Of a stretch of DNA of 64,000 nt, positions 47,447 to 55,710 are shown piece by piece. Position 1 is the stretch's first letter. Each line of letters starts with the position of its first letter. The stretch covers positions 30,274 to 94,273 of the forward strand of contig NZ_JASNRA010000021.1 in NCBI RefSeq assembly GCF_030411955.1, given 5' to 3'. The notes under the pieces were generated by a model that ran no database searches, had not been told where the DNA came from, and saw only the letters and a program-made list of their open reading frames with translations. Position numbers and translations under genes: made by a program. The stretch is from Massilia sp. YIM B02443 (GTDB taxonomy: Bacteria; Pseudomonadota; Gammaproteobacteria; Burkholderiales; Burkholderiaceae_D).

Positions 47447-48399
47447 GGCAGCTTGACCTCCTGCGGCGCGCGCGCGAACGGCCATTTGCGGTTGATTTCC
47501 TCGACCAGCCGGTTCACCTTGCGCAGGCTGGCGTCGACCTCGCCGCGCAGCGCGCTCAGGTCTTCGGTCGCTGCGCGCGTGTTGGCGCCGACCGCCTGGG
47601 CCTCGACCAGCACCGCGTCGACCTTCTTCAGCGTGTTGCTGGCGTCCTTCAGCACCACGTCGAGCTGGCGGATCGCGGCCTGGGTGTCGTCCATCACGCC
47701 GGCCTTGCCGAACACGCGCTGGTCGGCCTTGCCCAGGATGACGTTGACGCGATCGAGCGCCTCCATGAGCTTTTGCGCCTCGGCGTCGCCGCCCAGCGCC
47801 CCGCCCAGCACGCCGTAGCGGCCCGACATGCGGCCGGTGACCGCCGACAGGTTGGCCAGGCTGGCGTTGATATCCGACTCGGACGCGGTCATGGTTTCCA
47901 GGTTTTCCAGCAGCGCGCGCGCGGTGGCGACGATGCGCGGGATCTCGGCGGTGGCGTCGCCGCGCAGCACGGTGCGGGTGGAGTTCGGCGGCAGCGGCGG
48001 ATCGGTCAACACGCCGGTATAGGCGCGCAGGCGGGTCTCGCCGACGATGCTCGACTCCAGCGTGAACACGCTCGAGGTGCGCAGCCATTTGGCGTCTTTG
48101 CTCTGGACGTCGACCGTGATGTTGACCTTGGCGTCGTCGCCCAGCTCGACCTGGGCCACGCGCCCGATCGGGAAGCCCGCGAAGGTCATGTCCATGCCCG
48201 GGATCACGCCCGAGGAATCGTCGGCCACCAGGGTCAGGCGCTGGGTCGGCTCGAACACGCCGCGCGCGTACATCACGTACAGCACGAAGGCGACGACCAG
48301 TACGCCGATCGCCACCAGCAGGATCGCGGCCTTGACCTCGACGTGCCTGGGTTCTTCAGGGATGGGTTCAACCATGGGGTTCTTGGTGTTGTCGTCCAT
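47443..48399 (-). CDS. MlaD-like MCE-domain protein
   Basis: A 318-residue inner-membrane-anchored protein. One transmembrane helix lies at about residues 23-44 (VKAAILLVAIGVLVVAFVLY). The MCE domain follows (VIPGMDMTFAGFPIGRVAQVEL; SSIVGETRLRAYTG), then a long helical C-terminus. MCE proteins form hexameric rings that conduct phospholipid between membranes. It lies three bases after the MlaE-type gene. It is longer than E. coli MlaD (183 residues), with an extended helical tail. Confidence 0.88.
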   Translation of the reverse strand: MDDNTKNPMVEPIPEEPRHVEVKAAILLVAIGVLVVAFVLYVMYARGVFEPTQRLTLVADDSSGVIPGMDMTFAGFPIGRVAQVELGDDAKVNITVDVQSKDAKWLRTSSVFTLESSIVGETRLRAYTGVLTDPPLPPNSTRTVLRGDATAEIPRIVATARALLENLETMTASESDINASLANLSAVTGRMSGRYGVLGGALGGDAEAQKLMEALDRVNVILGKADQRVFGKAGVMDDTQAAIRQLDVVLKDASNTLKKVDAVLVEAQAVGANTRAATEDLSALRGEVDASLRKVNRLVEEINRKWPFARAPQEVKLP

Positions 48400-48402
48400 G
48401 CG

Positions 48403-49209
48403 TCAGATGTATTTCAGGGTCAGCGAGGCGGCTTCGATCACGATCAGCACGAACAGCAGGCGCAGCGCGCCCGGCTGGACCGTGGAAGCCAGGCGGCGCG
48501 GATAGCGCTGCAGCTCAAGGATGGCGGCGGTCGGGATCAGGGCCACGGCCAGGCCGAACAGCACGGTCTTGACCACGAAGCCGGCGGTGACCGTGGGCGC
48601 AAACACGCGGCCGACGGTGCGGGTGTAGTCCGGCAAGCCCCAGATCGACAGGCCGTACACGTTCAGGTAGGCCAGCACCAGCACGATCACCGAGGTCACC
48701 ATCGCCAGGCTCAGGACCGCGATGGCGTTGGCGATCAGCTGCGGCACCAGGTCACGCCGCAGGCGGCGCAAGGCCTCGTTGCTGGCCGCGACCGGGCTCA
48801 ATCCGGCGCGCGCCAGTCCCAGCGCCGACGCGTCGAAGGCCATGCCGGACCGCAGCGCCACGAACAGCGCCGCCGACAGGGGAATCAGCTCCAGCACCAG
48901 CACCCGCACCACCATCTCCAGCGCGAAGCCGGACAGGCCATAGCTCTTGGCGGTGACCAGCACGATGCGGATGATGACCAGGCTGACCAGGCTCGAAGCG
49001 AGCGCGAACCAGGGCAGCACCTGCCAGGTGCTGCTGTGGATGTGGCGCGCAGTCGCATGAAAGCTGTCGCGGCGCCAGGTCGAGGGCGACAGCGCGGTGA
49101 CGGCCGCCACCGCGCCCAGATGGATCATGTACCACCAGCTGCGCAGGTAGCGCACCAGGGTGGCGAGCCAGAGGTCGGGATGGGCGATGGGCTTGAGCGT
49201 GCGCGGCAT
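48403..49209 (-). CDS. MlaE-like ABC transporter permease
   Basis: A 268-residue membrane protein with about five transmembrane helices and the MlaE-family pattern (LVLELIPLSAALFVALRSGMAFDASALG). It is the permease of an MCE-type lipid transporter. No ATP-binding subunit (MlaF-like) is in this operon, and the upstream gap to relA is 65 bp without a gene. The ATPase must be encoded elsewhere or shared with the housekeeping Mla system. Confidence 0.88.
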   Translation of the reverse strand: MPRTLKPIAHPDLWLATLVRYLRSWWYMIHLGAVAAVTALSPSTWRRDSFHATARHIHSSTWQVLPWFALASSLVSLVIIRIVLVTAKSYGLSGFALEMVVRVLVLELIPLSAALFVALRSGMAFDASALGLARAGLSPVAASNEALRRLRRDLVPQLIANAIAVLSLAMVTSVIVLVLAYLNVYGLSIWGLPDYTRTVGRVFAPTVTAGFVVKTVLFGLAVALIPTAAILELQRYPRRLASTVQPGALRLLFVLIVIEAASLTLKYI

Positions 49210-49274
49210 GGATGAATGATACGTGGGTTGCGTCAGGAAAGGCGGTTCGTGACAAATGATGACGTTCGCGCCAT

Positions 49275-51515
49275 TTACTGTCGCCGCGCCTCCATCACCC
49301 CCGCCACCTCCATGATCGCCGCCAGCGCCTTCTGCACCTGCCCGGTGGCCCCGATTTCGGCCGTGAACACCATGCGCGCCTGGCCCTTGGCGCTCTGGGT
49401 ATTCACCCCGATCACGTTGATCTTCTCGCGCGAGAACACCTCGGAGATATCGCGCAGCAGCCCTTGCCGGTCCTGCGCCAGGATGAACAGGTCGACCGGG
49501 TACACGGTTTCAAGACCGGCCGTTCCCCATTCGGTCTGGATCACGCGCTCGGGCGCCTTGGTCTGCATCTCGGCGAAGTTCTTGCAACTGAGGCGGTGGA
49601 TCGACACACCCTTGCCGCGCGTGACGAAGCCGATGATCGGATCGGGCGGCGCCGGCTTGCAGCACTTGGCCAGCACCGTCATCAGGCCCTCGGTGCCCAG
49701 CACCAGCACGCCCGACTTGGCGCCCTGCTCCACACTCGAGGCGCGGCTCTTGTTGACCACCGCCGCGTCTTCGACCGGCGGCGCCTCGCCCGGCTCGTGC
49801 AGCGCCGCTTCCACGTGGCGCAGGCTGAACTTGTCCTTGCCGACCTCGATGAACAGTTCATCGACCTTGGCGAAGCCGAGTTTATGCGCCAGCGTTTCCA
49901 GGTTGACCGAGGTCTTGCCCTCGCGCTGCAGCGACTTTTCCACCATCGCGCGGCCCTGGGCCAGCGTTTCGGCCGTCTCCAGCGCATGGAACCAGGCGCG
50001 GATCTTCGAGCGCGTGCGGCTCGACACCGTGTAGCCGGGACTGAGCCAGTCGCGCGACGGCCCCTGGCTGCCGGCCGGCCCCTTGGCGGTAATGATCTCG
50101 CAGGTCTGGCCGTTCTTGAGCTGGGTATTCAGCGGCACCATGGCGCCGTCGATCCTGGCGCCGCGGCAGCGGTGTCCGACCTCGCTGTGCAGGTGGTAGG
50201 CGAAGTCGATCGGCGTCGCGCCCACCGGCAGCTCCAGCACCCGCGCCTGCGGCGTCAGCACGAAGATGCGGTCGTCCAGCGTGGCCGCCTTGAGCTTCTC
50301 GACCCATTCGCGCTGCAGGTCTTCCTGGCCGGCCACCACGTCGGCCACGTCGCTCTTCCACGCCAGCAGCTGGCGCAGCCAGGCGATGCGCTCGTCGTAC
50401 TTCTGGCTCTTGAAGTTCGATCCGCCCTCTTCCTTGTAGCGCCAGTGGGCGGCGATGCCGTACTCGGCGAAGTTGTGCATCTCCTGGGTGCGGATCTGCA
50501 CTTCCAATGGCCGCCCGTCCTCGGCGGTGACCACCGTGTGCAGCGACTGGTAGCCGTTCGGCTTGGGGCGCGAGATGTAGTCGTCGAACTCCTTCGGGAT
50601 CGGGGTCCAGATATTGTGCACCACGCCCAGCACCGTGTAGCAGGTCTTCACGTCGGGCACGATCACGCGGAAGGCGCGCACGTCGTACAGCTCGGTGAAG
50701 TCGAGCTCCTTGCCGCGCATCTTGTTCCAGATGCTGTAGATGTGCTTCGGCCGGCCCGACACCTCGGCGCGGATGCCGGCCGCCGACAGCTCGGTCTGCA
50801 GGCGCTCGATCGACGAGGCCACGAAGCTTTCGCGCAGCATGCGCTTTTCTTCAAGCATCTTGGCGATGCGCTTATACGTGTCCGGCTCGATGAAGCGGAA
50901 CGCCAGGTCTTCCAGCTCCCACTTCAGTTGCCAGATGCCGAGGCGATTGGCCAGCGGCGCGTAGAAGTCCAGCACCTCGCGCCCATAGGCGCGGGTGACG
51001 GCGTCGAAGCGTTTCTGCTCGGCGAAGTAGCGCAGCCCGGCCGCGCACGAGGCCAGCCGCATCAGCACCACGCGCATGTCGGACGCCATCGCCAGCAGCA
51101 TCTTGCGCAGCGTTTCGTTCTGGGCCGCGGCCTGCTGCGCCGCGTTTTTCCCGCTGCCCACCGGCGCCTGGCCAACGGTCAGGTCGCGCAGGCGGATCAG
51201 TTGCAGCACGCCCTGCACCAGCATCGTGACTTCGGCGCCGAAGCGCTCCTCGACGCCGGCCATCGCGCCCGGCTCCATGATCGCCAGCTCGAACAGCAGG
51301 CCGGCGATGCGGGTCTCGGCATCGGTGTTCAGGTAAGCCAGGGTGCCGGCCACGCCGAGCGAGAACTCGAACGCGTTCTGGCCCGAACTGGCGACCCGCT
51401 CGCCATAGGCTTCGCTCACGTAGTCGAGCGCGACGTGGATGCGGGCGCAATCCTCGGGACTGAGGCCCTGGACCAGCTGTGTCTTGGCGTCGCCCAGCAG
51501 CGCGGTCGATACCAT
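49275..51515 (-). CDS. relA: RelA-type (p)ppGpp synthetase
   Basis: A 746-residue RelA/SpoT homologue with synthetase, TGS, helical, zinc-finger and ACT domains. The HD hydrolase motif is lost (LLFELAIMEPGAM in place of the HDxxED region), which is the RelA-type pseudo-hydrolase. The synthetase carries RPKHIYSIWNKM, EFDDYISRPKPNGYQSLH and the EFDD signature. TGS (VLELPVGATPIDFAYHLH), CKCC-like KCCKPAPPDPI and a C-terminal ACT domain are present. It makes (p)ppGpp on amino-acid-starved ribosomes. It lies 3 bp after the RidA-family gene. Confidence 0.96.
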   Translation of the reverse strand: MVSTALLGDAKTQLVQGLSPEDCARIHVALDYVSEAYGERVASSGQNAFEFSLGVAGTLAYLNTDAETRIAGLLFELAIMEPGAMAGVEERFGAEVTMLVQGVLQLIRLRDLTVGQAPVGSGKNAAQQAAAQNETLRKMLLAMASDMRVVLMRLASCAAGLRYFAEQKRFDAVTRAYGREVLDFYAPLANRLGIWQLKWELEDLAFRFIEPDTYKRIAKMLEEKRMLRESFVASSIERLQTELSAAGIRAEVSGRPKHIYSIWNKMRGKELDFTELYDVRAFRVIVPDVKTCYTVLGVVHNIWTPIPKEFDDYISRPKPNGYQSLHTVVTAEDGRPLEVQIRTQEMHNFAEYGIAAHWRYKEEGGSNFKSQKYDERIAWLRQLLAWKSDVADVVAGQEDLQREWVEKLKAATLDDRIFVLTPQARVLELPVGATPIDFAYHLHSEVGHRCRGARIDGAMVPLNTQLKNGQTCEIITAKGPAGSQGPSRDWLSPGYTVSSRTRSKIRAWFHALETAETLAQGRAMVEKSLQREGKTSVNLETLAHKLGFAKVDELFIEVGKDKFSLRHVEAALHEPGEAPPVEDAAVVNKSRASSVEQGAKSGVLVLGTEGLMTVLAKCCKPAPPDPIIGFVTRGKGVSIHRLSCKNFAEMQTKAPERVIQTEWGTAGLETVYPVDLFILAQDRQGLLRDISEVFSREKINVIGVNTQSAKGQARMVFTAEIGATGQVQKALAAIMEVAGVMEARRQ

Positions 51516-51518
51516 CGC

Positions 51519-51869
51519 TTAACGCAGCGCAGCGGTGACGCAAACCTCGACCAGCCACTCCGGATTGGCCAGTTTGGCTTCGACGGTGGCGCGCGGCGGG
51601 GTGTGGCCCTGCGCGACCCATTCGTCCCACACCGCGTTCATGCCGGCGAAGTTGGCCAGGTCGGAAATGAATACCTGGGTCATCAGGATGCAGGTCTTGT
51701 CGCTGCCGGCTTCGGCCAGCAGGCGGTCGACGTGGCCCAGCACTTCGCGCATCTGGCCCTCGATGTCCTGGGTGGTATCTTCGGCGATCTGGCCGGCCAG
51801 GTAGACGGTGCCGTTGTGGATGGCGACTTCGGACATGCGCTTGCCGACGTGCAGACGTTTGATTTCCAT
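51519..51869 (-). CDS. RidA/YjgF family protein
   Basis: A 116-residue protein of the RidA (YjgF/YER057c/UK114) family. The core strings are VYLAGQIAEDTTQDIEGQM, NAVWDEWVAQG and PPRATVEAKLANP with the conserved Arg. Classical RidA hydrolyses enamine/imine intermediates such as 2-aminoacrylate. The AKLANPEWLVEV end differs from the canonical VEVARLPKDVKVEIEA pattern, so a non-archetypal subgroup is likely. Start 51869 follows AAGAGA. Confidence 0.9.
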   Translation of the reverse strand: MEIKRLHVGKRMSEVAIHNGTVYLAGQIAEDTTQDIEGQMREVLGHVDRLLAEAGSDKTCILMTQVFISDLANFAGMNAVWDEWVAQGHTPPRATVEAKLANPEWLVEVCVTAALR

Positions 51870-51889
51870 GATCTCTTTCTTCTTTCTTT

Positions 51890-52768
51890 TCAATTCAATA
51901 AAAACTCGCGCGCGACGGCGATCTGCCGTTCGTGCACGAAGGTGGGCGCATGGCCCACGCCCGCGATCTCGACCAGGCGCGGCAAGGGGCCGCGCACCGC
52001 CATTTGCTGCGCGGTGTCGCGCGACAGCAGGTCGGAATGCTCGCCGCGCACCAGCAGCGTCGGGCAGCGGATCGCGTCATAGGCCGCCCACAGCGCGCTT
52101 TCGTCCTGCTGCGCGCGCTCGGGCGTGGTGGCCTGGAACGGCTGCGCCAGGCCCAGGTCGTAGTGGCGCACCCACTGGCCGTCGTCGCTTCTGCGCAGCA
52201 CGTCACCGGCCAGCTTGGCCCATTCGTCGTCGCTGTGCGGGCCGAACGAGGCCGACACCGCCTTCACGTAGGCGGCCCCGGCTTCGAAGCTGGGAAAGCG
52301 CACGTCCTGGCCGATGTATTCGCCGATGCGCGCCATCGCCGCGCGGTCCAGCACCGGGCCGATGTCGTTGAGCACGAGTTTACTGATCGGACTGTCTTCC
52401 AGCGCGGCCAGCACCATGCCGATCAGGCCGCCCATCGAGGTGCCGAACCAGTGCACGGTTTCCATTTCGCCCGGCGCGGTGACGCGCGCGACCAGCGTCA
52501 CCATGTCGTTCACGTATTGCGGCACGGTGTAATACGCCGGGTCGCGCAGCCGGCCCGAGCGGCCGCGGCCGACCACGTCCGGGCATACCACGCGATATTC
52601 GTCGCACAAAGCGCGCGCCAGGTGGTCGAAATCATCACCGACGCGCGTCACGCCGTGCACGCACACCAGCACCTTCGGGTTGCGCGGGTCGCCCCATTCC
52701 TTGTAGGCGACCCGGTGCAGGCCCGCGGGCGAGCTGCACTGGACACTGTGTAATCTGGCTTCGACCAT
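51890..52768 (-). CDS. Alpha/beta hydrolase
   Basis: A 292-residue alpha/beta-hydrolase-fold protein. The oxyanion region is VLVCVHGVTRVGDDF. The nucleophile elbow GTSMGG gives Ser111. The acid is probably Asp in GEHSDLLS, and the His is in GVGHAP near the C-terminus. It is expected to be cytosolic with an unknown ester or C-C substrate. It is first in a hydrolase-ridA-relA run with short gaps (20 and 3 bp), and divergent from the 3-hydroxybutyrate dehydrogenase gene. Confidence 0.88.
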   Translation of the reverse strand: MVEARLHSVQCSSPAGLHRVAYKEWGDPRNPKVLVCVHGVTRVGDDFDHLARALCDEYRVVCPDVVGRGRSGRLRDPAYYTVPQYVNDMVTLVARVTAPGEMETVHWFGTSMGGLIGMVLAALEDSPISKLVLNDIGPVLDRAAMARIGEYIGQDVRFPSFEAGAAYVKAVSASFGPHSDDEWAKLAGDVLRRSDDGQWVRHYDLGLAQPFQATTPERAQQDESALWAAYDAIRCPTLLVRGEHSDLLSRDTAQQMAVRGPLPRLVEIAGVGHAPTFVHERQIAVAREFLLN

Positions 52769-52936
52769 GATGGCTCCGTCATGTGAATTATGTCAACTCG
52801 CCGTCGCCCAGTCGTCAACACATCGTCAACGCCCCGTTCAAGCGGCCGAGCAACTGCACCACTGCCCGGGCGCGTCGATTAGAATTCTACCAAGACTCAG
52901 GCAGTTCCCCCGACCACCCACACACAAGAGGACACC

Positions 52937-53740
52937 ATGCAATCGAGCAACGCACGACAACTCAGCGGCAAAACGGCACTCGTCACCGGTTCCACGTCGG
53001 GCATCGGCCTCGGGATCGCGCGCGCACTGGCCGGGCAAGGCGCCAACATCGTGTTCAACGGCTTCGGCGACGCCCAGCAGATCGAAAAACTGTACACCGA
53101 CACCGGCAGCGAATTCGGCGTCCAGACCGCCTACCACAACGCCGACATGTCCAAGCCGGACGAGATCGCCGCCATGATGGACTATGCGGCCAGCAAGTTC
53201 GGCGGCGTCGACATCCTGGTCAACAACGCCGGCATCCAGCACGTGGCGGCGGTCGAGGACTTCCCGCCCGAGCGCTGGGACGCGATCATCGCCATCAACC
53301 TGAGTTCGGCCTTCCATACCACGCGCCTGGCGCTGCCGGGCATGAAGCAGAAGAACTGGGGCCGCATCATCAACCTGGCCTCGGTGCACGGGCTGGTGGG
53401 CTCGGCGCAGAAATCGGCCTATGTCGCGGCCAAGCACGGGCTGGTGGGCTTCACCAAGGTCACCGCGCTGGAGACGGCCCAGACCGGCATCACCTGCAAT
53501 GCGATCTGCCCGGGCTGGGTCTTGACGCCGCTGGTGCAGAAGCAGGTCGACGACCGCGCGGCGCGCGAGGGGCTGGACAACGACGCGGCGCGCAAGGCGC
53601 TTCTCGCCGAGAAGCAACCGTCGGGCGAGTTCGTGACGCCGGACGAGCTGGGGGCGCTGGCGGTATTCTTCTGCAGCCCGGCCGCGGACCAGGTGCGTGG
53701 GGTGGCGTGGAATATGGATGGGGGCTGGGCGGCGCAGTAA
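52937..53740 (+). CDS. bdhA: 3-hydroxybutyrate dehydrogenase
   Basis: A 267-residue SDR enzyme that interconverts (R)-3-hydroxybutyrate and acetoacetate with NAD, linking PHB or ketone bodies to central metabolism. The cofactor motif TGSTSGIGLGIA, NNAGIQHV, the catalytic INLASVHGLVGS and SAYVAAKHG, and the C-terminal GVAWNMDGGWAAQ are typical of bacterial 3-hydroxybutyrate dehydrogenase. AAGAGG precedes the ATG. The nearby scoAB genes supply the next step, converting acetoacetate to acetoacetyl-CoA. Confidence 0.93.
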   Translation: MQSSNARQLSGKTALVTGSTSGIGLGIARALAGQGANIVFNGFGDAQQIEKLYTDTGSEFGVQTAYHNADMSKPDEIAAMMDYAASKFGGVDILVNNAGIQHVAAVEDFPPERWDAIIAINLSSAFHTTRLALPGMKQKNWGRIINLASVHGLVGSAQKSAYVAAKHGLVGFTKVTALETAQTGITCNAICPGWVLTPLVQKQVDDRAAREGLDNDAARKALLAEKQPSGEFVTPDELGALAVFFCSPAADQVRGVAWNMDGGWAAQ

Positions 53741-53756
53741 GCCTCTGCCGCGGCAG

Positions 53757-53803
53757 GTGGATTTCCGCGCGCCGATGACGCAGTGCAGCATGCGGAAATC
53801 CAC
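53757..53803. promoter_or_regulatory. 12-bp inverted repeat before dctA
   Basis: GTGGATTTCCGC (53757-53768) and GCGGAAATCCAC (53792-53803) are perfect inverted arms with a 23-base spacer. No T-tract follows, so it is not a normal terminator. It could be an operator for dctA or a REP-like element. A separate 12-bp palindrome CTGCCGCGGCAG (53745-53756) is adjacent. Confidence 0.55.
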
Positions 53804-53866
53804 AATAGCCCCAGGTCGGCGATTGGGCGAACATGACACTACCACCAACCTCGTTGAAGAGTTGTC

Positions 53867-55168
53867 ATGAAAAAGCCTTTCTATAAAATCCTGTACGTCC
53901 AGGTGCTGTTCGCCATCGTGCTGGGCGTACTGCTCGGGGTGTTCTACCCTGAACTGGGCACCGCGATGAAGCCATTGGGAGACGGCTTCATCAAACTGAT
54001 CAAGATGATCATCGCCCCCGTGATCTTCTGTACCGTCGTCGCCGGCATCGCCGGGATGCAGGACATGAAGAAGATCGGCCGCGTCGGCGGCAAGGCGCTG
54101 ATCTATTTCGAGGTCGTCTCGACCTTCGCCCTGGCCATCGGCCTGATCGTGGCCAACGTCGCCAAGCCGGGCGCCGGCTTCAACGTCGATCCGGCCCACC
54201 TCGACACCAGCGCGATCGCACAATACACCAAGCAGGCGCACGGCCAGAGCACGGTCGACTTCCTGATGCACATCATCCCGAACACCTTCGTGGATGCCTT
54301 CGCCACCGGTAACATCCTGCAGGTGCTGCTGGTCGCCATCCTGTTCGGCTTCGCGCTGTCGATGATGGGCGAACGCGGCCGTCCGGTGACCAAGTTCATC
54401 GACGACATCTCGCACGTGATCTTCGGCATCGTCAACATCATCATGAAGGTCGCTCCGCTGGGCGCGTTCGGCGCCATGGCCTTCACCATCGGCAAATACG
54501 GCATCGCCTCGCTGCTGCCGCTGGCCAAGCTGATGGGCTCGTTCTACCTGACCTGCTTCCTGTTCGTGTTCGTCGTGCTGGGCCTGATCGCCAAGTTCAC
54601 CGGCTTCTCGATCGTCAAGTTCATCAAGTACATCAAGGAAGAACTGCTGATCGTGCTGGGCACCTCGTCGTCGGAAAGCGCGCTGCCGAACCTGATGCGC
54701 AAGCTGGAAAAGCTGGGCTGCTCGAAGCCAGTCGTCGGCTTGGTGGTCCCGACCGGCTACTCGTTCAACCTGGACGGCACCAACATCTACATGACGATGG
54801 CCGCCCTGTTCGTGGCGCAGGCAACCAATACCGACCTGACCCTGACCCAGGAACTGACCATCCTGCTGGTGGCGATGCTGACCTCGAAGGGCGCGTCGGG
54901 CATCACCGGCGCCGGCTTCATCACCCTGGCCGCGACCCTGGCCGTGGTGCCGACCATCCCGGTGGCCGGCATGGCGCTGATCCTGGGCATCGACCGCTTC
55001 ATGAGCGAAGCGCGCGCCCTGACCAACTTCGTCGGCAACGGTGTCGCCACCGTGGTCGTGTCGAAGTGGGAAAAGGAACTGGACGCGCAGCGCATGGACG
55101 ACGTCCTCAACGGCCGCGTGACGGTCACCGACGACAAGGGCATGATGCCGGTGAAAGAAGCGGCCTGA
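53867..55168 (+). CDS. dctA: C4-dicarboxylate/proton symporter DctA
   Basis: A 433-residue member of the DAACS (SLC1-like) family with eight transmembrane helices plus re-entrant loops. The serine-rich hairpin LGTSSSESALPNLM and the substrate-binding VVPTGYSFNLDGTNIYM and ASGITGAGFI are diagnostic. It takes up succinate, fumarate and malate. It is monocistronic, closed by a strong terminator, and lies 126 bp after the 3-hydroxybutyrate dehydrogenase gene. No DctB/DctD pair is adjacent. Confidence 0.96.
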   Translation: MKKPFYKILYVQVLFAIVLGVLLGVFYPELGTAMKPLGDGFIKLIKMIIAPVIFCTVVAGIAGMQDMKKIGRVGGKALIYFEVVSTFALAIGLIVANVAKPGAGFNVDPAHLDTSAIAQYTKQAHGQSTVDFLMHIIPNTFVDAFATGNILQVLLVAILFGFALSMMGERGRPVTKFIDDISHVIFGIVNIIMKVAPLGAFGAMAFTIGKYGIASLLPLAKLMGSFYLTCFLFVFVVLGLIAKFTGFSIVKFIKYIKEELLIVLGTSSSESALPNLMRKLEKLGCSKPVVGLVVPTGYSFNLDGTNIYMTMAALFVAQATNTDLTLTQELTILLVAMLTSKGASGITGAGFITLAATLAVVPTIPVAGMALILGIDRFMSEARALTNFVGNGVATVVVSKWEKELDAQRMDDVLNGRVTVTDDKGMMPVKEAA

Positions 55169-55190
55169 TCGCTTCTTGGCACCTGTCCCC

Positions 55191-55222
55191 AAAAACCGTG
55201 CCCGCGTGGCACGGTTTTTTTT
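55191..55222 (+). terminator. Rho-independent terminator of dctA
   Basis: AAAACCGTGCC and GGCACGGTTTT form an 11-bp stem with a five-base loop, followed by TTTTTTTTCG. Confidence 0.92.
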
Positions 55223-55268
55223 CGTCCCGACGTTGCCATACCCGCCGCGCATGAAGTGACGAACAATG

Positions 55269-55308
55269 TAGACAAACCGATCTAGACAAGATAATCTAGA
55301 TCTATCCT
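55269..55308 (+). promoter_or_regulatory. Promoter with BlaI-type operator
   Basis: A perfect inverted repeat GATCTAGA-N8-TCTAGATC (55279-55302) overlaps promoter-like elements TAGACA (55269-55274) and GATAAT (55290-55295). It lies 25 bases upstream of the BlaI-family gene. Such autoregulated operators are usual for BlaI/MecI repressors. Confidence 0.6.
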
Positions 55309-55326
55309 GATTCTACGAGGTTCGTC

Positions 55327-55710
55327 ATGCCACGCTCACCCGATTCCCCCAAGCCAACCCCGGCCGAACTCGACCTGCTGCAGACCCTGTGGCCGCTCGG
55401 CTCCGCGACCGCCAAGCAGGTGCATGAAGCCATGCTGGCGCAGCGCCCCGACGTTACCTACGCCACCGTGCTGCGCCTGATGCAGGTGATGCACGGCAAA
55501 GGCCTGCTGTTGCGCGACGAGAGCGAACGGTCGCATGTCTACACCCCGGCCTACGGACGCGACGCCCTGCAGAGCAATCTGCTGCAAGACCTGATGCAGC
55601 GCGCCTTCGCCGGCTCGGCCAAGGCGCTGGTGCTGGCGGCGTTAAAGAGCGGCATCTCGAAGAAAGAGCGCGCCGAGATCGAAAAGCTGCTGCGCGAGGA
55701 CAAGCAATGA
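55327..55710 (+). CDS. BlaI/MecI-family transcriptional repressor
   Basis: A 127-residue winged-helix repressor. The N-terminal ELDLLQTLWPLGSATAKQVHE and VTYATVLRLMQVMHGKGLL are the BlaI helix-turn-helix and recognition region. The C-terminus forms the dimer domain with a site that may be cleaved on induction. It is translationally coupled to the M56 peptidase gene (ATGA overlap), as in blaI-blaR1 and mecI-mecR1. No beta-lactamase gene is nearby. Confidence 0.93.
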   Translation: MPRSPDSPKPTPAELDLLQTLWPLGSATAKQVHEAMLAQRPDVTYATVLRLMQVMHGKGLLLRDESERSHVYTPAYGRDALQSNLLQDLMQRAFAGSAKALVLAALKSGISKKERAEIEKLLREDKQ

